Positions 21,561-32,710 of a stretch of 64,000 nt of DNA are shown piece after piece; the first letter of the stretch is position 1, and each line of letters opens with the position of its first letter. Made by a program: the position numbers and the translations under genes. Origin of the DNA: Spirometra erinaceieuropaei (lineage: Eukaryota > Platyhelminthes > Cestoda > Diphyllobothriidea > Diphyllobothriidae). Under the pieces are notes generated by a model. It saw only the letters and a list, made by a program, of their open reading frames with translations. It was not told the DNA's origin and did no database searches. The stretch is from assembly GCA_902702965.1 (NCBI GenBank), contig CACRXP010000225.1, forward strand, positions 570,687 to 634,686, read 5' to 3'.

Positions 21561-22766
21561 GTGCAATCGACCGGAACGGAGGACGGCTACACCATCTTCT
21601 GGAGTGGTCGACCCAAGGCAGAGCGACGAGACGCGGGTGTCGCCTTTGCCATCCGGACCGACATCGTGGGACGACTGCCCAGTCTGCCGCAGGGCATCAG
21701 CGACCGCCTAATGAGCCTCCGTCTGCCTCTTCGGGGTAGGGGCACATTCTCCATCATCATCAGCGCCTACGCTCCGCCGATGACCAGCCCCGACGCCGTC
21801 AAAGACAAATTCTACGAGGACCTGCATGCCCTCTTGGCGACTGTGTCGAAGGCGGAGAAGTTGATTGCCCTTGGTGACTTCAACGCCCGCGTCGGCGCAG
21901 ATCAAGCAGCCTGGAGGGGTGTGCTAGGCCCCCATGGTCTCCCCGGCTCAAACGAAAATGGCCTGCTGTTTCTCCGTACTTGCGCAGAACACCGCCTCAT
22001 CCTGACGAACACGTTATTCTGTCTGCCAGAGCGAGAGAAGGCCACCTGGAGGCATCCTCGGTCGCGTCAGTGGCACCTGCTGGGCTATGTTCTCGTCCGG
22101 AGGCGAGATCAGAAAGATGTGCTAGTGACAAAGACCATCCTGGATGCCGACGGGTGGACCGACCATTACCTCGTAATCTCAAAGATGCGTATTCGCCTAC
22201 AGCCTCGCAGGAGACCACAAGGTAAGTGGCACCCAGGTAAGCTGAATATTGCCTTGCCGGTTTTGCACGCTCACCATCTTCATTTCAGCAATGAGCTAGC
22301 TCAACGGTTAGACAACCTTCCTATCGCTGCCGCCGCCGCTGCCGAAAACGCCTCCGTGGAGAACCGCCGGTGTCAACTGCGGGACACGGTCCAGTCGACG
22401 GCGCTCGCCGTCCTCGGTCGCGCTCCCCGCCAACACCAGGACTGGTTCGACGACAACGACGCCGTCATCAGCAACCTGTTCGCCGAGAAGAACCGCCTAC
22501 ACAAAGCCTACGTGGATCACCCCACTGACTACAACAGAACTGCCTTCTACCGCAGTCGCCGCCTTGAACAACAGCGACTACACGAGATGCAGGACACCTG
22601 GACGGCTGGCAAGGCCAAGGAGATCCAAGGCTACGCGCACTGCAACGAATGGGAGAAATGCTTCGCCACGATCAAAGCTGTCTGCGTTCCGCCGACTAAA
22701 GGAACTGCACATCTTGGCGCCGACGTCAGTGCCCTATTCACTGAGAAGACACAGATTCTACAGTGA
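21561..22766 (+). pseudogene. LINE endonuclease domain, open 401 codons
   Basis: Exonuclease-endonuclease-phosphatase fold of non-LTR elements, which nicks target DNA. Visible motifs: 'SAYAPP' (about residue 70), '[11 protein letters not shown]' (about 101-111), and '[12 protein letters not shown]' near residue 200, where the usual Ser-Asp-His is Thr-Asp-His. The real frame begins further upstream (about 21510, another frame) and runs past the TGA at 22764 into RT. That stop makes this a truncated remnant. Confidence 0.8.
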
Positions 22767-24472
22767 TTGGCCGAGCACTTCCGAGGCGTCCTTAATCGTC
22801 CCTCCACCATATCCGACGCCGCCATCGCCCGTTTGCCGCAAGTGGAGACCAATATAGACCTTAACTTCCCGTCCTTTTTCCACGAAACAATTAGGGCCGT
22901 GCAACAACTCTTCAACGGGAAAGCGTCCGGATCAGACGAGATCCCTGTTGAGGTCTACAGGCATGGTGACCCCCAACTCATGGATAATCTGACTGCGCTC
23001 TTCCAGGAGATGTGGCGTCAAGGAGAAGTTCCATAGGACATCAAAGAGACCACAATAGTGCATTTATACATGCGAAAGTGAAATCGCCGAATTCGCGGCA
23101 ACCACCGAGGCATCTCCTTGCTAAACATCGCCGGGAACTTCTTCGCAAGCATCCCCTTAAATCGTCGGAACAACCACCTAGAACAAGAAATTTGCCGAAA
23201 AGCCGGTAGGGCTTCCGCGGTCATCGTGAGACCACGGACATGATAATTGTCGTCCGCCAATTTCAGGAGATGTGCCAGGAGATACGGACTCACCCGTGCT
23301 CAACATTTGTGGGTCTGTCGGAAGCATTTGACACGGTGAATCTGAAGGACTCTGGAAAATCATGAAGCAATTCTGCTGTCCTGAACCATTCGATCAGAGG
23401 GTGCGTCAGCTCCACGATGGCCTGATGGCGCGCGTCACGGACAATGGATCCGTCTCAGAGGCATTTGCAGTAACCACCGGAGTGAAGCATGGCTGAGTCC
23501 TCGCGCCCACGCTCAGCAGCATTATACTCTCTGCCATGCTGATTGACGCCTACCGTGGCGAGTGACCCGAGATCCGCATCGCCTAAAAGACGGACGGCCA
23601 CCTCCTCAACTACAGGCGGATGCACTTCCAGTAGGGTGTATTTACAACTACCGTCCACGAAGTTCTCTTCGCCGACGACTGCGCCCTGAATACCACCTCG
23701 GAGGAGGACACGCAAAGGAGAATGTATCTCTTCTGAGCCGTCTGCGAGAACTTCAGTCTTATCATTGACACGGAGAGGACGGTGGTCGTGCACCAACCGC
23801 CACCCAACACAGATTCCCTCCCCCACCCACAATGCACCGCAAATCAGCGTGAACGAGGCACAACTGCAAATAGTGGACAACTTCACGTATCTGGGCAGCA
23901 CCCACTCCCGCAACACCAAGATCGAAGACGAGGTGGGCCACATGATTTCCAACGGCAAGTCAGGCCTTCGAAACACAGTTTGGAATCGTCGCGGTCTTTA
24001 AATCAGCACGATACTGAAGATGTAGAAGGCCGTCATCCCACCGACGTTGCTGTATCGAGCAGAGACTAGGACGGTGTACATGAAGCAGTCGCGGATACTG
24101 TATACCTTCCACCTCAGCTTCCTTCGACGGATGCTGGAGATGAGGTGGCAGGACCGGATCCCAGATAATGGAACAGCTATGTTAAGACAACTGCAACCGC
24201 GATTGAACAACAAGCTGTTAGCCAAACGATTCTTCTCTGGAGATGTCGTCGTGGGTTTTCGCCGCCAAGCAGGCCGAATCCGTCGATACAATGATGTATT
24301 CAAAACCTCCCTGAAGCGTCTGCAGATCAACCAAGACAACTGGGAAGACCTCGCTCGAGACTGACCGACATGGAGGAGGACAGTAAGGACAGACTTAGCA
24401 ATCTTCGAAGCCAACCGCATCGCCGCAATTTCAACTTCCGTCACCTACGCCGCCGCCCATCCGCCTCCAGTG

Positions 24473-25200
24473 TGCCCACGATGTCAACGGACATTTTGGG
24501 TGCCAACTGTACTTGTTGGACATCTTCGAACTAACTGCAGCACTCAAACTGCACCAACCGTCGTCTCTCTGTCCACCTGTACCTCGCCTCCCCCGTCGTC
24601 AATTAATGTCGACCGCCCTCCGAACCATAACTACCTTCCTCCTCCTCCCGCGTATCCCCCTCCTAGTCCTGCTCCACCAACGCCTCAACGTCTACCGCTG
24701 TGTCGTCTGCCATACCCATCAATATTACACATAACCCTGGAACATCAACAAACACCAACACAGCTACCATCGACGCAGTAGTGAGGACCTGGCTATACTT
24801 ACTCCCACTGCGACCGCACCTTCACCTCACACATCGGCCGGTCAGTCACTTGCTGATCGATTGCACGGAGACTGGCCAACTAACGCCTGAGGCACCAGCC
24901 TAAACCCGCCGCATCTGCTTCCACAGTCCACACTGCCCACGATCATTCATGCATTGCATGGGCCCACTCGGACACATGCGCATCCGCGAGAGCGGAACTG
25001 ATGACAACCCTGACACACCTAGCACACCCACCGTGCCTAACCCCGCCCACAATCCTCCACCCAGCGCGCCCACTACCACCAGCTCCACTGTCATCATTAC
25101 TGTACCCGATACTGACACCGAGGACTTCTCGTGTCCACACTGTCCGCTCACATTCACCTCAGCCATCGGCCTGGTCAGTCGCTTACAAGTTTAGCTCACA
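24473..25200 (+). pseudogene. Zinc-finger tail of the RTE LINE
   Basis: Repeated fingers of the form C-x2-C-x-TF-x5-GL/V-x-H: 'CPRCQRTFWVPTVLVGHLR' near 24474, a damaged one near 24795 ('SHCDRTFTSHIG'), and 'CPHCPLTFTSAIGLVSRL' near 25134. The spacers are rich in Pro, Thr and Ser. Such nucleic-acid-binding tails occur on flatworm RTE elements. Shifts and stops lie between the fingers. Confidence 0.65.
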
Positions 25201-25399
25201 TAGACTGGCTAACTAACGCCTGAAGTACCAACATTCACTCGCCGCATTCGCCTCGCACATTCGTGCACCGCAGGGGCTACTTAGGCCACATGCGGGTCGA
25301 CGAAAACCTGCGGTAGACCGACGCCGTCTGCGCCACACCATCACATCCTCCCTCAACAGCATCTCACCGCACCACATCACCCACCACAACCAAACAAAT

Positions 25400-26790
25400 G
25401 CCACCTCCTGCGCAATTGGGAAGCATGCATCTTGACTCCGTTTCCATGCGGCTCCCCAACTGCATGTATGACCGCGCGTCAAGCGCAGTGGCCTGCAAGG
25501 CTGCTGACCGATGCTCCAACTCTGCAGTCAGTCCAGTTGTGTATGTGTTTTTGTTGAGTGGCGGACTGGTGGGCTGAGAGCCAGACTGAAACACCTCCTT
25601 CTAAATGTGACCTACGACACTCTCACACATGTAAGATGTACGCCGCTCAACCTCCTTGTGTGAAATCCCGGTGTTTGTGTTTTTGGGTCAGTTCGTGCAT
25701 GTGGTTTGCACAGACAAGGTCACTTTATATGTCAGCCACCGCGCCCAGTCCCCGTACCTGCAAACTGACCGGCTCGGACAGCAGCTGGGGTCTGGGAATG
25801 GAAAGGGAGAGTGAGGTCGACGACTCAGCGCATTTGCCTCACTATGAACAGTCCGACAAACTTGAAACTATCACGGTGCGCCTAAAGCCGTGGCTTGGAA
25901 GCTTGCCAACTGAGGGGATAACTTGGACCTGGCAGTCTGTCCAGTGTTGTGGGTTTGGCTAGAGTAACCGGCCGGTGACCTGAGAGTCAGGCTGCAAGGG
26001 CTCCTTCTTGATGTGGTCTTTATGGCACGCCTACCTTGTGGGACCCGGGCCGGACGTCGGCAGCACGCCTAGGTGCGGCTCCGGACGAGCCAGCCTCCAT
26101 TCTGTCGTCGTTGTTTGTGAAAAATCCTGGTCAAGTGCGTGTTGTTGGCCGTGGGTGTGGTTGCGAGCCTAGGAGCGGGTCCGGCCGAGTTAACCACCTG
26201 AGCTCTCCCCTACCTACTGGCTTTCTTCACTCTGTCTTGACACCGGGTCCAGGATGGAAATGGGTAGACAGAGAGAGTGCGGTAGATGCAGCGCAAGTCA
26301 ACTATCACTTAAAACTAATTCATGATCAAGCCACCGTGTCGGCTACACGTTGATTTGGAGCACACGGTGGACGAAGTGAAATTTGACGGTCGGAATGTCA
26401 GGCGTTGCGCTGCGGCAGCTATCGCGTCCAATCCCAACATCAGATAACGGATCGGCTCGGACAGCGGAATGGTGTAAGGCAGAGGGAAGAGAGAAGAAGG
26501 CCGACACCAGAGATCCCATCCACGCATGGCACTTCTGCACATTCTTTGCTGCGATCAATCTGACGCGTTTGAATCTATCATGACACATTAAAAATCGAGG
26601 TTAAACAGGGGTTGCCAACTGTCGGGAGAGTCCGGGCCATCTCAGGACTGGAGGTCCGACTAAATGGTTCTTCCCGAGTTTGACCTCAACGAATCTATGT
26701 GATCTGAATCACACCCTTCCGTAAAAGTCCGACGCACTTTTGCGAGAGCCAGGTCATGTGTAGCATGCGTAGAGGGGTTTATAAGCTTTG
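25400..26790 (+). repeat. GC-rich dispersed repeats, no gene
   Basis: 'gtgagagccagactgaaaca'-type sequence at 25562-25640 recurs at 25968-26040, and 26030-26370 matches the LTR-like family of 17065-17465. The 134-codon frame 25558-25962 lies inside this repeat and has no recognisable domain. Confidence 0.5.
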
Positions 26791-27550
26791 TTAAGCAGTG
26801 CGTCCGAGCTAACCTCCGTCTGTTCTGACATCGTCTTATTATCGGACCCGGTTGAGTGGTGAGGAGAGGGTGAAGTAGATACTGCGCATGCCTGCCTCGC
26901 CATTAACTTATTCACGCGTATGTCACCGTCTCGCTCCCAGCGCGACGTGGACACACGGTGGACATCGTTGTTCGCAACAGTCAAGCTATCGAGGCGTCAG
27001 GCCAAGTCCCGCTTGCTGGTAGGAGACTGAGAGCAGTATAAATAAACCTTATTCTATACAGAGGCACGACAACATGGACTCAACAGTGAGCATCTGACAG
27101 GTGCATCAGAGGCGGTGCGAGCGTTAGAAAAAACTCCAAAATGTATCCCGCGGTCGGTTTATGCGCTGGAAATACACGGAAACCAGTTTAGAGTCCGGCT
27201 GGCGTTTTTGGGGGTGCGCACCCATAACAAACCTCAGCATTGCGGAATCCGACGGCCGGCCTAGTTGCAGACTCGCGTCGCGCCAATTGGATGCCCACCC
27301 TGGTCAGTGTGTGTTATGGACCGCTGGGTGTGTTGGTACGTCTAGGCACATGCTTTCGTCGTCACATCCACCTGCACCCTCTTGTCATGACAACAAACCC
27401 GAGACGGGGAGAAAGGAGAGAGTGTGGTAGATCCTGTGCAAGTCCACAGTCGCTATAAAAGGAGCCACGCATAAGTTACCGTCTCTGATCTTAGCCTGCT
27501 ATTGAGCACATCGTCGGTCACAACGATCGAACTGTCGCTGGAGCGTGTAA
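26790..27550 (+). repeat. Two more LTR-like repeat pieces
   Basis: 26840-26960 and 27290-27520 share the 'gtggagatcct..gcaagtc', 'cataagttaccgtctc' and 'cacacggtggacatcgt' blocks with 17390-17500. 27450-27465 reads CGCTATAAAAGGAGCC, a good TATA-like core promoter. Confidence 0.5.
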
Positions 27551-27599
27551 AAGCAAATTTCAGCCTCCCTTTTTTAGCTTTTATGTGCGCGCCTGTGCG

Positions 27600-28410
27600 G
27601 CACGTAGCAGATGCTGTTCAAGGACACGGCGAATTCTGGCGGACCCAGCGGAAAAAGTGAAACCCGGCTGCTTTTACAGTCCGCTTCTTCTGACAGTCGC
27701 TCATTGGCAGATTACATTGGAGGAAATGCGGAGCTAATCAAAGGCATCAGACATATTTGAAAAGTGCAAATATTGACTATGAAATCCTTCAGAGACTAAA
27801 GTACTATATGACGAAAGAAATGACTGCATCAGCAGCATCGATAAGAGTTTCCGCGTTTCTTACACTCTAGCGAGAAAACCACATTCTTTCTAGGTCACTT
27901 TCTTTGATGATGAGTCAGCATCAGGTGAACTATGTACATGTAATGTTCTGAGGTCCTCAAAATCTGTATGGTTCTTTCATACGGTCTCAAAACATCTACA
28001 AGCGTTCGAGTACATCACGAATTCTGACGAACCCCGTGGAAAATGTGAAATTTGTCCGAGTTTTCAGTGAAAACAGGCGCGCACTGGCAGAGTAAATCGA
28101 GAGAAAGGTGGATTTAATCAAACACCTTGAGTGCATTTGAAAAGTGTACACAAAAATCACGAAGCCCCTTAAGGACTAGAGTATTATTATAAGAAAAAGA
28201 TTACTACGATTTCTCTCGGCTCTCCCCGCCCTCCGTCGCCCTCGTCGACCAGCATCGACCAGAGTCTCCGCGAGCCTTGCATTCTAGCAGGCACACCGCC
28301 CTCTTTCCAGGACACCTTTTACTGATGATGAGCAGGTGGCATCAGGTCAGCTATGTGCATGTAGAGTTCTGAGGCCCTCAAGATCTCCATGTTTCTTTCA
28401 AAACTTCTAC
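27600..28410 (+). repeat. Two diverged tandem units of about 395 bp
   Basis: 'cgaattctggcggacccagcgg' (27629) and 'cgaattctgacgaaccccgtgg' (28018) start similar stretches. They continue through 'tttgaaaagtg', 'ctctagcgagaaaacc/ctagcaggcacacc' and 'ctatgtgcatgtagagttctgaggccctca'. No coding sense. Confidence 0.65.
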
Positions 28411-29690
28411 TAATGAATGCCTACCAAGCATACATTAGGATTCTGCCGTAGTTATGACCCGGTGTGCAGACGTAATACCGTTTGATTCATTTCTGGCCTA
28501 GCCGTCGTCAACGCGTCACGACCCATGTGCGACTCGTGCAAAAATGCAAAGTAAACAGTGATCCGCCAACGGAGTGCAGTAATAAGACATTTCTTAAGGA
28601 GGTAACTTATTAAGGAAAGTTTTCTTATTGATCAAAGGCATATCCGTTGCTAACTTTTGTTGTGGACAGCTCTTTTTCTTGAATATGAAGTTTGATGTTT
28701 GAGTGGGTCCACACATGTGACCCAAACGACCATCTTTGTGGAAAGGAGCGTCCGAACACTGACTAATTCGGTAAATGCCTACAAGGATAATCTTATTTTA
28801 CAGTTCTTAACAGACAGGTAATTCAGAATCTGTCTTTATGGACGATTGGGTGAAAACACTGTAAATCATGAAGTATTCAGCAATATTTCAAGGCCGATCT
28901 GTAACCAAACGTAATCCAAAATGAACGAATAGTGTGGATTAATTTAACGGAAAAAAGTTCTCTCTATAATTACAAAAATGGTTTGTTTATGATAACGCAT
29001 GTACGTTCTATTTAAACTCATTAGGCAACGACTGGCCACAGGGCATGTCATCTTATGAAAACTTTTGTTCCTACGAGGTCCCCATCGGTGAAATCAAGCA
29101 AAAGCCAGCCTCATCCCATCCCCATCTCATTTACTTCAAAGGAGTCAAGAATACCACGAATCCCTGGAAAATTGTTTTGGAATCTACACTCAGAATGTAG
29201 ACAGTTGACTAACCGCCATGTATGAAATTACATTAATTCTTAAACGATATTTAGATGTAAACTTCACGAAAACACTATCATTAAACGTTATTTCGTTTGT
29301 GCTTTAATACTTACTACGTTTGCGGCATGAGATACATTGTACGGATCCAAAAACAAAGTTTACTAAAGTAAAGCCATTTCTGACGTTTTCGGGATATTGC
29401 GCTTTTCTAAAAATCGACACTTCTTAACAAGGAAACGCTATCTTTAATATTGCTTTCATGTTTTTTATTCTTTTACACTTTTACTTAATTAACATAGACA
29501 TTGGACTCATGAAATGATGTCGGTTTGCGAGTCATTAGAAAATATTCGTAAATTTCGACACATTCTATGAGTTAGGTAACGCACTGTAATTGGTTCTGTG
29601 TTTTTTACTTACGATCTGCTGATGGCAGGCTATGAAGGCTGGTTAGTGCGGCCACATTCAGCCACTCCCGGACTATTTTAAGTCGATGGG
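28410..29690. other. AT-rich sequence, nothing recognised
   Basis: No domain, repeat or RNA gene could be supported. Confidence 0.5.
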
Positions 29691-30660
29691 CGATGTTTAG
29701 TTCTGCAGTCCCACTTGCTTACTGCCATACGGAAGGCTCCCTAAAACCATTTTCAGCGAATATTCCCAAGTTACAATTGAAAAGTCAAATTGGCGAACAC
29801 GTGTTTTCAGTAACTTTCATCAGGCCAGAACGATTACAAAGAAGTTTAAGTTATGCGAATTACATGACTTATAAATGATTCGGGGACAATTAACTGTAGC
29901 AGGCAGACAGGAACGATTGTTTGAATAGATAAGGGCGCGAGTTTTGAGAGTTAGGATGCCTAGCGTCTGAACGCTATCTGTTCGTCTTCTTCTGTCCCTT
30001 TCAGTTGAAGTGCGCGAAGACGGGGATTCCCCCTCCCCGGTGGCAGCATCCAACTCCACCTTCCCCGGACAATAGTGAAGACTACGTTGGTTTGGACTTT
30101 CCGATCCTTCTTGTCTATCCCTCATCTACGTTCCCTCTTTTTGCGTTCCCAATAAACCTTGGCATACTACGTGACTTGTTGCATGTTTGAAGACTGTTAT
30201 TGATGATGCCGGATCGGAAGTGTGATCCTAATGACGCACAAACTGGACAGAGTATTGCGGTTCCCGACGTCCCACCCCAGACTACCTAAATAGACGCAGG
30301 CGGACCCTCGGACATCGAACCCCTCGCGAGGACGGACGCTACATAACATCCATCGTTCCCACGCCACTCGCATGGCGAGGCGTGCTGTGGCGTATTCGGC
30401 GTGTCGTGGTCATTGGGTTCAGGGGGCGAGGAAGAGGGGGGGGGCATGGGCTGTGAGTACGTCGGGTACCTTGTGCACACACCCTGGCATCGGGAGGTTG
30501 GAGCGACGTTGGGGTCGGCGTCGGCCACGGCCACGGAAGACAGAGCGCCTGTGTCAGAGTCTTCTGACAGCATAGCACTGGATTGGCTAGCCGTATAGCC
30601 ACTGCCTCGGCTGTAGCTAGCTCCCGTTGGCGTAGGCCTCTAGAGAAGCTTACTGGTGTC
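29690..30660. other. Downstream (3') side of a minus-strand Penelope-like fragment, non-coding
   Basis: No reliable gene. A candidate degenerate hammerhead-like sequence lies at 30198-30235 on the + strand. The segment 30290-30600 is GC-rich and open in several frames by composition only. A 22-bp sequence at 29732-29753 recurs at 31417-31438 beyond the Penelope coding fragment. Confidence 0.4.
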
Positions 30661-30665
30661 CGTTA

Positions 30666-31416
30666 GACAATCTGAAAGGCTTCTTTGGCATCGACTCGGT
30701 GATTCGTATCGACAAGATGTGCGAGAATAGAACTCGAGATCGATTTCTTCTCACCTTTGCCTAGCCAGGCCGGTATGTGTTCACGTACTCTCTTATCCGA
30801 GCGCCTCGCTGTACGGCCAATGTATCCCGCTCCAGAGGAGCAAGTGCATAAATAAATACACATCAATATGGCCTGCAACGGGAGTCGGTCTTTACCTCCC
30901 AAGCGTTGGAGGGGAGAGTTAGAGAAACACACACGTAAGTTCGCCGCGGGGAAAGCGCTAGTGATGGCTGTCTTCAGACGTCTTCTTACTGCTTCATTTG
31001 CTGCGTCCACTTGAAAAGGCAGTCTTATAAATAAGTCCCTCTTTTCTGCAGTTGCCATGGTAGGCTTTGCAGTGCGCTCCCCTATATTTCGAAGGACAAA
31101 TCTTTCTGGGTATCCGTTTTCGTGGAGTGAATCCTGCAGCTGCTGGAGTTCTGCCTCCACAGTCTCAGGAGAGCAGATACGTCGCACTCTAGCTGCCAAG
31201 CCCTGGACCAAGTTGCGTTTAATATTAAGGGGAACAAAACTGTGAAAATAAATGTATTGTCCCGTCCAGGTTTTCTTTCGGAATACCCTACGTTGGATAG
31301 ACCCATCCTCTTGTCTGTGCAGAAGAACGTCGAGGAACGCGATTTCATTGTTTGCCTCAAACTCTGCAGAGAACGTTAGCGAGGAGTGTGAATTGTTGAA
31401 TTTTTGAATCAGGACG
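30666..31416 (-). mobile_element. Penelope-like element, RT C-terminus plus GIY-YIG nuclease
   Basis: One open frame runs on the minus strand from about 31415 to the stop near 30664. It begins in the RT with 'NNEIAFLDVLLHR', then a basic linker ('RLPFQ', 'AVRRRLKTAI'), then the nuclease 'CIYLCTCSSGAGYIGRTARR' with spaced Tyr and Tyr-Ile-Gly of the GIY-YIG fold, followed by 'RVREHIPAWL'. The N-terminal RT with its catalytic Asp pair is missing, so it is a 5'-truncated copy. The retained frame is unusually clean. Confidence 0.85.
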
Positions 31417-31439
31417 AAAGGCTACCTAAAACCATTTTG

Positions 31440-31700
31440 GTTAGCATTCCAATCTCAACCACTCGCTGGATTATGAAAGGGATGTAAGAGCGAGCAGAGC
31501 TCGAAGCACATGCAAGGAAGAGCGGGTGAACTGAGGCTTGGTGTAGCCGAAGGTGGCGTGTACACACTCTCCCGCGACACAGCCACTCGCTGGATTAAGA
31601 GGATAAGGAGAGTGCAATCACAACTGGAGATCCAGGGGGGAATCGCGTGTCAATTCGCAATACATGGCCACTACAGTAGAACCGACGAGTTGCGATCCGT
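31440..31700 (+). repeat. Unclassified repeat, related to 32556-32710
   Basis: 'gagctcgaagcaca.gcaagg' (31497) parallels 'gggctcgaagcacg.ttcagg' (32572). Both can be read as 'GELRLGVAEGGVYTLSRDTATRWIKRIR' and 'CELIPEVTEAAVFAFPPGST..RRIK'-like peptides. The family is not known to me. The two copies flank the Merlin pieces in the same orientation. Confidence 0.5.
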
Positions 31701-31763
31701 CTGAACAGTACCATTAGCAAACCTTCTTAGTCACTTGTTAGATTAAGAAGTAACAATCGAGAG

Positions 31764-32256
31764 ATGGCACCCAAAAAAATCCGCCTAACCAAAGCAGCCT
31801 GTCTTACGGGACAGGTAGTAATAGGGGTTTTATGAGTGGTGGCTGGTCGGGATGCACGATACTAGCCGACGGAAAGCCTTATTTGAACAGGTGAATGATC
31901 GAAGTTGCCCCACTCTCCGTTCCGTTATTACAAAATTGGTCGCCAAAGGCAGTATAGTGATAACGGACGAGTGGAAGGCGTACAATCGTCTTTCCTTAGA
32001 AGTTTATCTACATTTCTATGTTAACCACTCAGAGAACTTCAAGGACCCTATTACCGGACGGCACACCAATGTCATTGAGGCATAAAGGAGTAGACTGAAA
32101 AGGAAACTCCACGAGGGAGGCCCAGTATGTGGTAGAGCTGTATGGGTTCACATAGACGAAGCACAGTATCGTCTTTGGTTTGGCCATAGTGCCATGCCTT
32201 TGACAGATGCCTGGGAATTGTTCCTGTCCCATGTTGTGCAGACTTATCCTATTTAA
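31764..32256 (+). pseudogene. Merlin-type (IS1016/ISXO2-like) transposase, deleted
   Basis: DDE transposase remnant. It starts with 'MAPKKIR', then jumps to 'GQVVIGVL' and, after a TGA at 31833, 'VVAGRD'. A frameshift near 31855 leads to 'VITDEWKAYNRL' (second Asp), 'NHSENFKDPITGRHTNVIE' (Asn and catalytic Glu), a TAA at 32083, and a tail to 'VQTYPI' at 32256. The part that should hold the first catalytic Asp is deleted. It is inactive. Confidence 0.8.
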
Positions 32257-32398
32257 AAGTGATTTTGTTTTGTAATAAACTCCCATAATGCGAATTTATA
32301 CCGTATATTCAGGTGTACGTGTGTAACGATGGGGAAAGTTGGGTAACACCGACCATCGTCCATGTATCCTCCTGCGATGTTCGTTCGGCCAGCCCAGG

Positions 32399-32545
32399 TT
32401 AGGCCGTCGCGGAAAGTTCAAGTAGTGCGTGAAAGTAGGCCTGCGACCGCTGATACAGCCTGAAGGTGTTTGAGTCCACTGTTAAGGGTATTATTTGTAG
32501 GTAACGGATTTTTTTGGGTGCCATCTCCCGATTGTTACCGATTAA
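32399..32545 (-). pseudogene. Inverted piece of the same transposase N-terminus
   Basis: Reads MAPKKIR on the minus strand and continues 'YLQIIPLTVDSNTFRLYQR', plausibly the N-terminal part missing from the + piece. With 31750-31783 it forms a 34-bp inverted repeat (32505-32538) with one mismatch. Confidence 0.6.
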
Positions 32546-32555
32546 GATAATAAAC

Positions 32556-32710
32556 AGGGAGCAAGCCGGGCTCGAAGCACGTTCAGGGATGCTTGTGCGA
32601 ACTGATACCTGAAGTAACCGAGGCTGCGGTATTTGCATTCCCGCCCGGAAGCACAGTGGCTCGTCGGATTAAAGTAGCATGGAAGACACGAACAAGTGGT
32701 ATATGTAAAC
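32556..32710 (+). repeat. Second copy of the 31440-31700 repeat
   Basis: Direct orientation relative to 31494-31640, about 60-65% similar by eye, with a comparable reading frame. Function unknown. Confidence 0.45.

Larger units (their letters stand above)
21490..25400 (+). mobile_element. Decayed RTE-type LINE with C-terminal zinc fingers
   Basis: Order on the + strand: apurinic-type endonuclease (21561-22766), RT (about 22767-24100), thumb and tail with 'MLEMRWQDRIPDNG' (about 24130-24180), then C2H2-like fingers (24473-25200) and a Pro/Thr-rich spacer. The RT catalytic motif reads FADD at about 23667-23678 and 'VDNFTYLGSTHSRNTKIEDE' at about 23873-23932. Stops at 22764, 23034 and 23079 and several shifts break the frame. 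No target-site repeat or 3' tail was resolved. Confidence 0.85.

Noticed and set aside
25558..25962. 134-codon + frame
   Set aside because: Lies in a repeated GC-rich segment whose second copy (about 25968) does not keep the frame; no domain seen.
27895..28350. Hammerhead ribozymes at 'tgatgatgag' in the tandem pair
   Set aside because: No GAAA element or compatible stem follows at the required spacing.
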